This document shows, in pieces, positions 1 through 9,855 of a stretch of 64,000 nucleotides of DNA. The first letter of the stretch is position 1. Each line of letters opens with the position of its first letter. This DNA comes from Paraphaeosphaeria minitans (taxonomy: Eukaryota; Ascomycota; Dothideomycetes; Pleosporales; Didymosphaeriaceae). The notes beneath the pieces are model-generated. The model ran no database searches. It was given only the letters and a program-made list of their open reading frames with translations, and was not told where the DNA came from. Location: contig WJXW01000007.1 in NCBI GenBank assembly GCA_015832175.1, positions 186,001-250,000 of the forward strand, in the 5' to 3' direction. The position numbers and the translations under genes were made by a program.

Positions 1-202
1 CACCCACGGTGATGACACCATCCTTGTAATGGTGACGGGGGATATCTTGGACAAGAACTCAAAACTCGCTCACCTCAAGCAGAACTTTACGCTTCAACGA
101 CCTCTAGATAATTTGGACGGCACCATGCTCGGGCAAAGTGGTTTCATTTGCAGGGAATCTTGCGCATGAAGTATTGGGCCCCATGAGCGGGTCAACTGGC
201 AC

Positions 203-1535
203 CTATGTCTCGATCTCTCGAACCTCCGCGCGAGGAGCTCCAGCCGCTCCCTTCTTCTCCACAACGCCAGCGCTGCTCTCGCTCTCATCGTCTCTCGTAG
301 CCACAGGCTTGGCCTTCTGGAATGGGTAACGGTCGTTCCTCTCCTTGAAACCCAAGACCAGAAATCCAATGATGACGACAAGCCAGTACAAATTATACGA
401 AATGACCGAGCCATACGTAGCACTGTTTTGCCACCCGAACAACGAGTTGAAGATGCCCCAACCTCCATCACCATTTGAACCGGGCGTGCAACAATTGACG
501 TGCCACACACTTTGGCGAATATCGTAGCTGCCAGGACCAGCGCCTGCTTCCGCTGCTCCTTCGCCTGCGATCTTTACCCAAGCATTTGTCTCGAGGTCCC
601 AGACACCTTTGGAGAAGAGCCCCGCGGCTACCAGGTATAGAAAGCATGTCGATGCCACGAGGAAAATTTGCAGAGAGGTTCTGTGCCCACCCAGGTAGAT
701 GAGGTAGCCGATCAGAATACCAGCTCCGAGGCCACAGATCACGGCTAGAGGGAAGGACGTAGCGGGTAGACCAAGGCCGACGCCTGAGATGAACCTTGAT
801 GTTGTCAGCCGCAGTCGCACAAGAGAACCCGAGCCAAAGGACTTACAGCACGGCTTCGATGCCTTCGCGCAAGACAGTGACGAACGGGAGGAGGAACATC
901 GCATATTTCTCGGACCACTGTTTCATCTGTCCTTTTCCAAAACCAATGCTATCTTTCTGCTCTAGCACTTTTGCGATCTTGACTCTCCACTTGTCCTGCA
1001 ATTTACTCACACGTAGGAGCGCAGCGCCCATTAGTGTGATGATGACCGCGGCAACCAACGAGAATACACCTTCGTAGATGTATTCTGCCGACTCGTAGGC
1101 ATTACGGCCAACAGTGTAGAACGTGCCGATGATGCCTGCGGCTATGACGAGACAGACGAAAACACCGAGACCGATGCCCCACCAAATCTGCGCGGTCGTT
1201 AGATGACTTACATTGAACGATGTACAGCACAGGGAATTGAAACGCACCTGAAGGACCAGCCTTTTGCGTATCTGAGCATCATGATCAGGACCCAGGGTCT
1301 GCTTGAGGAACGCAAGTAGGACAGAGACGATGATGCTACACTCAAGGGTCTCGCGGAAGCAGATGAAAAATACTGCATGCCATTGTTAGCAAGACTATTA
1401 TGGGATCTGTTCATGCAAGTAGCGACGTGATTGTTCGTTGTCGCAAAGGTTACGAGCGGCGGCTTCTTAGGCAGGTGATATGTATCAATCGTGAAATTCA
1501 AGACACATACCCGGGACAGCGAAAACGTTCACCAT
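203..1535 (-). CDS. FTR1: High-affinity iron permease Ftr1
   Basis: Plasma-membrane iron permease that takes up the Fe3+ made by its multicopper-oxidase partner. Four exons on the minus strand: 1535-1511, 1372-1248, 1187-847 and 794-203, together 360 codons plus stop. The introns start GTATGT, GTGCGT and GTAAGT and all end in AG. The first REXXE iron motif is RETLE at residues 15-19 and the second is REGIE at 157-161; both are diagnostic of the Ftr1 family. Several hydrophobic segments follow (about 51-70, 92-110, 145-185 and three more), and the tail is charged and cytosolic-looking. Length is close to that of yeast Ftr1. The first exon codes for only eight complete residues, so simple ORF calling misses the true start. 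FET3 lies head to head 0.9 kb away, with iron-type GATA sites between them. Function from family knowledge is very secure; the splice sites are read by eye. Confidence 0.95.
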
Positions 1536-1634
1536 TGTGATGAGCGCTCACAGAGCAAGCGATTGATGCTTTCAGGCTTTTTTTTGGGGGGGTTTCAATC
1601 CTCGGAGGTGCGGGTAAAAGGAAGGTAGGCGGCT

Positions 1635-1665
1635 TTATCAGATGCGGAAAGATCTGATCTGATAA
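1635..1665. promoter_or_regulatory. SreA-type GATA site pair (FTR1-proximal)
   Basis: ATCTGATAA reads on the minus strand at 1635-1643 and again on the plus strand at 1657-1665, so the two sites face each other with a 13-bp gap. They lie 100-130 bp upstream of the FTR1 start codon. The extended 9-bp motif is that of iron-responsive GATA repressors rather than of general nitrogen GATA factors. Confidence 0.8.
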
Positions 1666-1986
1666 GCAAGTGCAAGCGAGGCCGGCTGTCACAATGCACC
1701 CGTGCTCTTTAATCAATACGAGAATCATGCCATCCGCAGCTATGGTTTCTCTGTTCTGCTCCACTTGCAGTACCAGGTCACCGCAGACACTGGCGTGGCG
1801 TTTGAATCGAAAAACCACACTTCTCGGACGATCTGATTAGCATGTCCCCTTGTCCCTCTCCGTGGTCTCCAGTATCCGTGTATGGAGGCAAACTTGTATT
1901 GATCGCTGCCAAGCTTCAGCCAGTTTCGGTAGCGTCTGCGCCGTCTATCCCAGCCGTGTGTCGATCAGTCTAGACTTGTTGCCTCG

Positions 1987-2014
1987 TTATCAGATCATCA
2001 GCATTATCAGATAA
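1987..2014. promoter_or_regulatory. SreA-type GATA triple site (mid-promoter)
   Basis: Three ATCWGATAA matches are packed in 28 bp: minus strand at 1987-1995, minus strand at 2004-2012 and plus strand at 2006-2014. The last two overlap on opposite strands as a near palindrome around TTATCAGATAA. The cluster is roughly midway between FTR1 and FET3, so it could control both genes. Confidence 0.8.
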
Positions 2015-2275
2015 AATAGACTACCACTGCACCCGTGCTTTGATGGCTGAAACATTCGTCAAATGTTTCCTTAGCCGGCAAGGGCTAGGTCGTTTTTCGC
2101 TGGCAGTCATGAAAATTGTGCACATGTGGAGAGTGAAGTCGCACAGATGGTTGGACCCCGCTTCGCCATAGTTTCTTGTTGGCGCCGTGTTATCGAATCA
2201 CTGTCGTAAAATTGGCCGAGGCGTTTGCTCCGTACTCGGCGCCGAATAGACAAGTTGGACACCAGGTTGCGTGAT

Positions 2276-2284
2276 TTATCAGAT
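2276..2284 (-). promoter_or_regulatory. SreA-type GATA site (FET3-proximal)
   Basis: A single ATCTGATAA on the minus strand, 172 bp upstream of the FET3 start codon. Confidence 0.7.
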
Positions 2285-2455
2285 CTGGGCGCGCCTGCGC
2301 CGTCCAACTTTATCAATCTAATCTCATCCATCAGCAGCCTTAGGCCGTTCGCAGGCCACCGACGTCCACGGTATTGAGTTGATCCACATTGTGGGAAATT
2401 TCCTTGGGATCCCTCGTGAGGAGTATTCGAGCACTTGAGCTCTGTCCTCTTGAAG

Positions 2456-4487
2456 ATGGCGACTTCGATCAAAAATCTTTTGTTTCTATGCTCTTGTCTT
2501 CTTTCAGTGGCACAATGCGTTACTAGGACGTACGACTTTGACGTATCATGGGTATCTGCAAACCCGGACGGGCTACAAGAGCGTTCCGTCATCGGTATCA
2601 ATGGGCAATGGCCAATTCCTACCATCAATGTTACCAAGGGAGACCAGGTTGTCGTCAATGTGAAGAACTCACTGGGAAATGAGTCCACAAGTCTGCATTT
2701 CCACGGCTTGTATCAAAATGGAACAACGCATATGGACGGCCCTGCCCAGGTTTCTCAGTGCGCGATCATGCCCGGTAGCACCTTCACGTACAACTTCACC
2801 GTAAGTGACTCTCACAACCATCTACGACAATGCACTGATGTTACAGGTCGACCAACCGGGCACATACTGGTACCATTCTCACGTTCGGGGACAGTATCCG
2901 GATGGCCTCCGTGGAGCCTTCATAGTGAATGATCCGGAAGACACGCACAGAGACCTCTATGACGAGGAAATCGTACTAACATTCTCCGACTGGTACCATG
3001 AGCACATGCCTGATCTTCTGGCAGGCTTCATCAGCATCGCCAACCCTTCAGGTGCCGAGCCGGTACCGGACTCTGCGCTTGTCAATGAGACGCAGAACCT
3101 CGCTGTCAAGATCGAGCCTGGGAAGAGGTACAAGTTTCGCATCATCAACATGGGAGCTTTCGCAGCACAGTACATCTGGTTCGAAGGTCACACGATGCAA
3201 GTTGTTGAAGTGGACGGCGTCTACACTGAGCCTGCTGACGCTGAGATGATCTACGTAACTGTTGCACAGCGCTGGAGCGTCATCGTCACCGCGAAGAATG
3301 ACACTAACACCAACTTCGCGTTTGTGGGGAGCATGGACGAGGTAAGAATATCCGATGGGTCGCATTCTCTGTACATATATTTCTCATACAGTGCCTGGGC
3401 AAAAGTGTGAGCACTCTGTGTTACCCCAGGAGGAGTAATGCAGGTTCCAAGCTTTTGACCTAGCACTGTATATCACACCCAGCTTTTGGAGTAGAACAGC
3501 GCTAACAACACCAGGATCTTTTTGACACAGTTCCTGATGGTCTAAATCCCAACGTGACTGGCTGGTTAGTGTACGATGACTCCAAGGAAAAACCAGCTCC
3601 CAAGGAGATCGATAGCTTCGAGCCCTTTGATGATTTCGACCTGGTGCCTCAAGATAAGGAAGAGCTCTACGATCACGTCGATTACCAGATTCAACTGGAT
3701 ATGAAAATGGACAACCTCGATGACGGAGCAAACTAGTAAGTCGACAATTGAGCCTGCCCACAGACAGGTGTTATAAGGCTGACACACGCACAGCGCCTTC
3801 TTCAACGACCAAACCTACGTCGCCCCCAAAATTCCTACCCTCTATACCGTCCTCTCAACGGGTCCAAACGCCACTAATCCTGAAATATACGGCTCCCACA
3901 CCAACCAGTTCATTCTCGATCATAACCAAGTCGTCGAGATCGTTCTCAACAACGACGATCCAGGAAAGCACCCCTTCCACTTGCACGGCCACGCCTTCCA
4001 AGTCATACACCGCAGCGACGATGATGCAGGCTTCTACGATGCATCCAATCACTCCGCCTTTCCCACCACGCCTATGCGCCGCGACACCGTCCTCGTCCGT
4101 CCTAACGGCAACATCGTCCTGCGCTTCCGGTCAGACAACCCGGGCGTGTGGCTCTTTCACTGCCACATTGAGTGGCACGTAGCATCTGGCCTTATCGCGA
4201 CCATCATCGAGGCGCCGCTCGAAGTGCAGAAACAACTGTCTGGGAAGGTCCCGCAGGATCACCAACAGGCGTGCGAAGCGGGCAATGTGCCGATGGAAGG
4301 CAATGCCGCTGGCAACACGGTAGATGTGCTGGACCTGAAGGGCGAGACGAGCTTCCCCGGACCGATACCCGCTGGGTTCACGGCGAGAGGCATCGTGGCG
4401 TTAGTATTCAGCTGCGTGGCAGCATTCTTGGGCATGGGCGTGATCGGCTGGTACGGCATGGCGCCCATCAAGACGAAAACTGTGTGA
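2456..4487 (+). CDS. FET3: Fet3-type ferroxidase multicopper oxidase
   Basis: Cell-surface multicopper oxidase that oxidises Fe2+ to Fe3+ for the Ftr1 permease. Four exons (2456-2800, 2847-3341, 3515-3735, 3794-4487) give 584 residues. A signal peptide ends near residue 21. Copper motifs are HFHG (81-84), WYHSH (123-127), HPFHLHGH (413-420) and HCHIEWH (476-482, T1/T3 copper). Glu186 in GAEP matches the yeast Fet3 Glu185 position, and Asp409 sits just before the HPFHLHGH motif, as in yeast; both support ferroxidase rather than laccase activity. A C-terminal membrane segment at about 553-575 is followed by a short basic tail, as in Fet3. The start at 2456 is the first ATG in frame and leads straight into the signal peptide. 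It is divergent from FTR1 and shares its GATA-rich promoter. Confidence 0.95.
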
Positions 4488-5705
4488 GCGGACTACGATG
4501 TAACTGCTATGGGATGGGAAAACAGTAGGCACGGCGTTCCGGTATGTGTCGTCATAGACAGCCATATGTAATACATGGTCTGCACACCTGAAGGCCTACA
4601 CAATTCTGCGCAATGATGTAATATAAGCTGTACGTATGAACCAAACTTTCCCAAAACATGGCAGGGCCGCGCACAGTTGCACCATCTTTACACTAGGTCC
4701 CGCATCGACCGGTAGCGTGGATGTAAGAAGCTTAATGCTCCCCCACACACGGTATCCACTTCGGACTTCGTGTGTGCTGCCAGCGTTTTGGGTTGCGTGC
4801 ATCTTAGCAGAGTTTGGATATGAGCTATGGTACAACCAATATTGCTGAAACGTGCCATGTAGACCGCGGGCCTCTGTGTGTCGCGTGGGTTGTATTTGAG
4901 AAGTTGGGCGGCAAGTTGAGGTGGGCTCTGTGTAGCCATCTACGAACAATCTATCTCTCGCTGCTTGTAGTTTGAACTGGCTTCCAATTTGAGCATTATT
5001 TTCGCCTAATCATCATAGCTACCTAGAGGCCTGCTTGAAAAAGCTTACCGGTATGAACCAGGCGAGCTTCCACCCGCGTCACTTCCTTTACTCAACATGC
5101 ACCTCAGACTCGCTTCTTCACCCATTATAGTTCAAGCGCCAGACTGTCCACTTGCATCTAAACAAAATGTCCGGCGCCGCGCATTGTCCGAAGCCTAGCG
5201 TGTTACCCAATTCAGACACAGCCGCACTCCGCACGGACTTTGCTACGGACAATGTACTCTGCATTGCATATACGCAGACGGCCAGAAGTCCACGTGGTGG
5301 AGGATCGCCTGATGGGACGTATTTCGTTTCGAGGTATGAGGAGCGGTGTGGATCCAAGTGGTGAGTGGAGATATGCACGGCTTGTCTGCATACCTAGGTA
5401 CGCATTGGGTTGGGTAGGTATGCAAGGTCGTGAGTAGAGTATTCGCGGATCATAAGATATCTTGGTTTGGAAGAAGATGGATTAATGGGTCATTTGATAA
5501 GCCTTGTCAGGAAACCGCCTGCCATGCCCCAATGTCGTCCTGACCAACAAAATTTGGGTGGTGGGTCCTCAGACATGAAGAGTGGAGGTCCGCCTATAGG
5601 TACAAAGTCCGTTCGATCTAATGAACTAGCTCACAGAATTCAAAGCATGCGTGACATCGTCGTTCCAAATTAAGAGCGCAATCAAGCTAGGTCCGGGGAA
5701 GGACT
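4488..5705. other. Intergenic region, no gene seen
   Basis: This holds the 3' flanks of FET3 and of the minus-strand gene that ends at 5706. Only short overlapping frames without recognisable domains are present, and no repeat stands out. Confidence 0.6.
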
Positions 5706-6605
5706 CTAATCGCCGCCGATATCCTCGGGGGAGCATGTCGGGCAGTCGTACAGCCAGCTGCAGAATTGGCGGACTGGATGCTCGGTGCCTACTCGGCCCA
5801 CGCAGTGACCCTTGAGACACCACCAAGCCCATTGATTGTTGTTGGCAGGGTCGCGCATGAGATAATTCTCGCCGGGCGACCACATGTCGAGTGCGAGGGT
5901 GATGAGGCTGAATTGAGGTCCAGAGGGTGCCGAGTGAGACGAAGCGACAGACTTGACCTTGTCATCAGCGACAGTAGACTTTCTACAGTCATTCTCGTGG
6001 ACTGATGAGGAGCCCATCTCCCTGAGAGCCTCGGTTGCATGGTACCAGACCCAAAGAGGACTCCACAAAGGGTCGCCGATGGCTTTGACGTTCAACTTGA
6101 GCTCAGAGATGTTTTCAATTTCGGAAAGCTGGCGACGCATTTGACGGGCGAGATTCCATTCTTCAGATTTCATAGTACGTGGGTCGGACATATCCAGCAT
6201 GGTGCTTGTTGTGACGAGCTTGATCTCGCATCGCTTGATCTTCTTCAGCACTTCAGGCGAGATTTGCCAGATATCCTTCTCTTCTTCGGCAGATGGGTCC
6301 AGCGGCGTGTAGTTGTGTGGAGCAACCGTCATGTAGAATGTAGTCTTCTTGCACATAAGATCCATGTACTCTGCGTAGATTTGTTTGTTGGCCAAGAACA
6401 AAAAGTTGCTCTTGTGACCCGCGGTCTTGGCATCTGTAGATGACCCGATTTGCGCCATGCTGGACAGCCAGCTAGGACTGCGAGTTTCGGGGCACGGCCG
6501 AGGCGGCGGGTAGTGAGGGTCCTCCAGTAGGTTCTCGTATACCATATCTCGGAGCTCTGGCGGTAGTTGCATGAAAGGAAAGGGTGCATTGTTGTGGTTT
6601 TGCAT
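5706..6605 (-). CDS. F-box/2EXR-like protein of unknown function
   Basis: Single-exon frame of 299 residues from the ATG at 6605. It opens with a hydrophobic FPFMQLPPELRDMVYENLL stretch at about residues 9-27. That is the Leu-Pro-Pro-Glu-Leu-Arg signature seen at the start of fungal F-box-like and 2EXR-type proteins. The rest is charged, with Trp and Cys residues near the end (CSWLYDCPTC). The frame is open further upstream to an ATG at 6869, but that part looks like leader sequence; the inner ATG puts the motif at the N-terminus, where this family carries it. Large lineage-expanded families of such proteins exist in filamentous ascomycetes, mostly without assigned function. A role as a substrate adaptor for ubiquitin ligation would be a guess. 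Confidence 0.6.
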   Translation of the reverse strand: MQNHNNAPFPFMQLPPELRDMVYENLLEDPHYPPPRPCPETRSPSWLSSMAQIGSSTDAKTAGHKSNFLFLANKQIYAEYMDLMCKKTTFYMTVAPHNYTPLDPSAEEEKDIWQISPEVLKKIKRCEIKLVTTSTMLDMSDPRTMKSEEWNLARQMRRQLSEIENISELKLNVKAIGDPLWSPLWVWYHATEALREMGSSSVHENDCRKSTVADDKVKSVASSHSAPSGPQFSLITLALDMWSPGENYLMRDPANNNQWAWWCLKGHCVGRVGTEHPVRQFCSWLYDCPTCSPEDIGGD

Positions 6606-8204
6606 CTTGTTGATGGCGTGTCTGAGTAGTGCGATGATATTTCTGACTGTTGACACAAACCATAAAGTGGTGTCCCATAAAATAGTAGACAAAGATCTGA
6701 ACCGGAACTGCCACCGAGCGCGAGTAGTACGATAGCGAGATAGAAGAAGATGTGAAGCAAGAGAAACAGTTTTGGACTGCTGAAGTAAAACACGTTCGGA
6801 GAAAGAAGGCCTTATGATGTCCCTACGTGTGGACTTCGCAAGATCCAAGTGTCGGGAGTTTGTCCGCATCGTAATGGTGTACGGACACCAATTAGGGGCG
6901 GTTTAGGTGCAGGGTATTGCAGGGCCTCGGCGTCGCCCAAAAACTGCGTCAAAGCGGCTACACCTCAACTGGGCAAGTTCCACGTCCCCTGCGATCCTAT
7001 TTAGCGGTTCTCACGGTACGTGTTCGTGTCAGCCAAACTCTCCGAATGCGAGAGGATCGAAGCGCTGGGGTCACGGGAGTAGATTTGATGCACCGGCGGT
7101 TGAAGGCGAACGATATGTGCGGCGTCAGGATGGAATGAGGATAGGCGGCTCAGACAGAGAGGAATGGGTGTTGAGGGCGTTAGAAGTGGCTGTGAAGACG
7201 ATACGTTTTGATGTTTGCTGGTGCCTGGCTCAGGAGCGGATTAGGTTCCTACGACGTCTGCGCCTCTGCACAGCGCGACACCGCCACAATCAGTGGTCTC
7301 CCGCCAATCCAAGACTTTCAAATTTCCGCCGGCCGGATTATGCTTTCCGCTGCTGACTATTCAGGCGAGTAGACGTCGTGTGAAACGCGGAGGCTCTTGC
7401 CCAGCGCACAGTAGGTAGGTAGGTAGGTAGGTAGGGAGGTAGGTAGGTACCGTAGGTAAGTGTTGGTAGGTAGGCGAGCGGAACTCGGAATCGTGTCAAG
7501 AACGCAGTAAACGATGATAGGTAAACCACTTCTGCGCATAGAAAAACGATGACGATGATTCGTACGGCTAGGTCTAGATCGGAAGGGATGTCTACAGCGT
7601 CGCTGTGGTCGGTTGTTATTGTTGAAGACGCGGCATCGCTGCTGGCGGGGTGACAAATGGGGCGTGACGTGGTGTCCTTCGCAATCTGACATGAAGAGCG
7701 ACGCAGCAGACTGAATCGCGCAGACATACGACGATCATCTTATTGAATCCTTGATCATATCGAATCAGACATCCCTCTTCGTGAGGTTGCAACGGTGTGC
7801 ATATGGCGTGCATGTGACTCGCCATTAGTGTTGCTACAATAGGCATAGGGTAATTCGTGCCTCTAGCTTAGCCCAAAGTTTCACCACACCTCACGTTGCA
7901 CAACCTCCTCCATCCATTGCGACTCCAGAACGCGGGTTTTTCCACAATCGGCCTTCATCGACTTCTAGATTAAGACTCGTGATGCAAAGTGTGGTAAGTG
8001 AAGAGCATTCGCAAGCGCCGTGATGCCCTCAGGCCCCGTTCAATATCTCATTACTTCATCATTATCAAGACGCAGCCAGTAGCTTTTAAAGTACAAGAGG
8101 CGAGGAACACGTATTAATGGATAAACAGGAACAATATACTGTGCCAAAAAACCATACTCCAACTCCTGACATACCGAACAGTTGTCCATACAAACCAATC
8201 CGTG
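6606..8204. other. Intergenic region with TAGG microsatellite
   Basis: No convincing gene. It contains a (TAGG)n tract at about 7411-7480. The short frames on both strands have no domain or sensible composition. Confidence 0.55.
7411..7480. repeat. Imperfect (TAGG)n microsatellite
   Basis: Runs of GTAGGTAGGTAGG with a few interruptions. The same tetranucleotide recurs at about 14062-14082, 22321-22348 (as CCTA), 47517-47535 and 48085-48100. Confidence 0.9.
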
Positions 8205-9638
8205 TCATCGCTTTTCCTGATCCTTTTCCATGTCCTTCATGTACATATGTCGGATCTTATCCTTCATCTTCTGGTCTTCGAAGTGGGCTTGAACCTCCTC
8301 CAGCAACCACTTCTTGTTCCTCCCAGGCTTGCGGCCCGGCTTCTCGACGTGCGTGGCGAAATGCGCAACGAGGTTGTCGTTCCGGTTAAAGGCCTTGCCA
8401 CAGTGTGGGAGCGGGCAACCGTGGTCTTTCTTCCCATCATGAGTTCGAATGTGGCGCTGCAGATGTTCTTGCCTAGCGAACGACTTGGGACAGAACACAC
8501 AAGGGTGCTTTTCCTTCTTGATACCCCGGGGCGTATAGTTTATGCTTTTTCCGTCATATTCACATTGGACCCCATCTTGGACCAAAATAGTTCTGGTCCC
8601 ATCCGGGAGACAAAGAAACAGCTCATCATCCGGTCCCACGCGTGCCCCCTTGGCGTGTCTCGACTTCCGGTGCGATTTCCTTCGCGTTAGGTCAGAGTAT
8701 GACCTTTGCTCCTTCTTGACCGTCTTGCCTCCGGTCGACGTCATATGTATCGACCGTAGCGGCCGTTCCACATGCTCTTCAATGTCCGAGTCTGGTCTCG
8801 CCGATGGTGGGGAATTCTCCTTCTTGAAGAAGACCTCTTGCGGCGATTGAGCGAAGGGACGACCTATATCCTCAAACGACTCGGAGTCGGAAAAATACGG
8901 TGGTGCGACCATAACGAAGCTGTTCTCTGTGTTTGCTACGCTTGCAGCTGGCTCCATATCGGCATACTCATCCTCTGCATCTGCCATCCCCCCCGAGGGC
9001 GGAAGCATCATCATGTGTGGTGGCTGTTCCATTTGGACCTGTTCGGACCAGAATGGCTGGGCTCCACCCTCCGGCATGCCGAACGTCGATGCGTGGTTGC
9101 TCCAGTGTCGACTCGAGCCTGCGTCCACGGCGGTGGACCAGCCTTCCCAGGATGAGCTTGCAGAAGAAGTGATAGGCATCTCGAAGTTGAGTTGGGGTGA
9201 CGCATGCGTCTCAAAGAAACACCCAGAGACCTGTGTACTTTGGTTTGCATTTTGAAGGCTCATCGATGTATCCGGTGTGCTGAGCGCCCATGACCCATAG
9301 AGATGGTCATCTGGACCAGGGAACGTTTTAGACTCCATCGGAAGACTAGGATAGGGTTGATCATGCAAGTCCTGGCCCAACTCATAGGGCATGACTTCTG
9401 CGACGTGTCTACCGGGGACTGGACTTTCCCCATGTGTTGGGGTCACTGGCATCGAGTAATCCGACATACAGCTTCCGAAAGACATTGATGTGTGTGCTGA
9501 TGCAACGGAATCTCTCCGGGTATCGAGGTTATACAGAATCGGTGGGGTCAGAAGGCCTGAAGCTGGCATCCTCGAAGGCGAGGCACGGTATTCCTCCCGT
9601 GAGCGGACGTCCTCGAAGCTCGAAATCGTTGCGCTCAT
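8205..9638 (-). CDS. C2H2 zinc-finger transcription factor, two C-terminal fingers
   Basis: Single-exon coding region of 477 residues. Two classical fingers lie at the C-terminus: C380-C383-H396-H400 (CX2C X12 HX3H, containing ARQEHLQRHIRTH) and C408-C413-H426-H430 (CX4C X12 HX3H, containing FNRNDNLVAH). A basic tail follows (KPGRKPGRNKKW). The N-terminal 370 residues are low-complexity, rich in Ser, Pro, Met and acidic residues, typical of an activation region. The finger spacing, the RQEHL and R-DNL cores and the basic tail resemble the BrlA group of conidiation regulators; the N-terminus does not let me confirm orthology. The start at 9638 is the first ATG after an in-frame GTG. The leader has a probable intron (9730-9665) and a short upstream ORF. 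Other two-finger fungal regulators such as FlbC remain possible. Confidence 0.85.
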   Translation of the reverse strand: MSATISSFEDVRSREEYRASPSRMPASGLLTPPILYNLDTRRDSVASAHTSMSFGSCMSDYSMPVTPTHGESPVPGRHVAEVMPYELGQDLHDQPYPSLPMESKTFPGPDDHLYGSWALSTPDTSMSLQNANQSTQVSGCFFETHASPQLNFEMPITSSASSSWEGWSTAVDAGSSRHWSNHASTFGMPEGGAQPFWSEQVQMEQPPHMMMLPPSGGMADAEDEYADMEPAASVANTENSFVMVAPPYFSDSESFEDIGRPFAQSPQEVFFKKENSPPSARPDSDIEEHVERPLRSIHMTSTGGKTVKKEQRSYSDLTRRKSHRKSRHAKGARVGPDDELFLCLPDGTRTILVQDGVQCEYDGKSINYTPRGIKKEKHPCVFCPKSFARQEHLQRHIRTHDGKKDHGCPLPHCGKAFNRNDNLVAHFATHVEKPGRKPGRNKKWLLEEVQAHFEDQKMKDKIRHMYMKDMEKDQEKR

Positions 9639-9664
9639 CTTCACGAACTCGAACTGTGGCTTGA

Positions 9665-9730
9665 CTGAAGCATAGGATCGTCAGCAGATGTAATCTTCCA
9701 GTGGCGACCATATTGACATCATACACTCAC
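9665..9730 (-). other. Probable 5'-UTR intron of the C2H2 gene
   Basis: On the minus strand a GTGAGT donor begins at 9730 and a GCTTCAG acceptor ends at 9665. A GCTGACG branch-like motif lies about 20 nt before the acceptor. The 66-nt size is typical of fungal introns. It would leave 26 nt of leader before the ATG at 9638. Confidence 0.55.
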
Positions 9731-9771
9731 ACAGAGAATTTACTGAGTTGTTCACAAGCAAAATCCTGATG

Positions 9772-9855
9772 TCAGATCGACAAGGAGAAGGTACCCGGGG
9801 TAGAAGAGCAGCGTGCTCTTTTGAAGGAGGGTATGCAATAGGCTGGAAATACCAT
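9772..9855 (-). other. Candidate upstream ORF (27 codons) in C2H2 leader
   Basis: An ATG at 9855 on the minus strand opens a 27-codon frame that stops at 9772, upstream of the probable leader intron. If the transcript starts further out, this uORF precedes the main start codon. Known fungal conidiation regulators such as brlA are controlled by an upstream ORF, which makes it worth noting. The transcription start is not known. Confidence 0.35.

Larger units (their letters stand above)
1536..2455. promoter_or_regulatory. Shared FTR1-FET3 divergent promoter
   Basis: This 920-bp region separates the two start codons and must hold both promoters. It contains six exact matches to ATCWGATAA, the site reported for fungal iron-sensing GATA repressors (SreA, Sre1, SREP), in three clusters. 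Additional bare GATA cores occur near 2190 and 2306. A CCAAT box on the minus strand (ATTGG at 2211-2215) could serve the CCAAT-binding complex that works with HapX, but this is one weak match. No TATA box is evident. Confidence 0.85.

Noticed and set aside
5706..6869. 387-codon version of the F-box-like protein
   Set aside because: The extra N-terminal part is basic, low in conserved character and places the LPPELR motif internally; the inner ATG at 6605 fits the family better.
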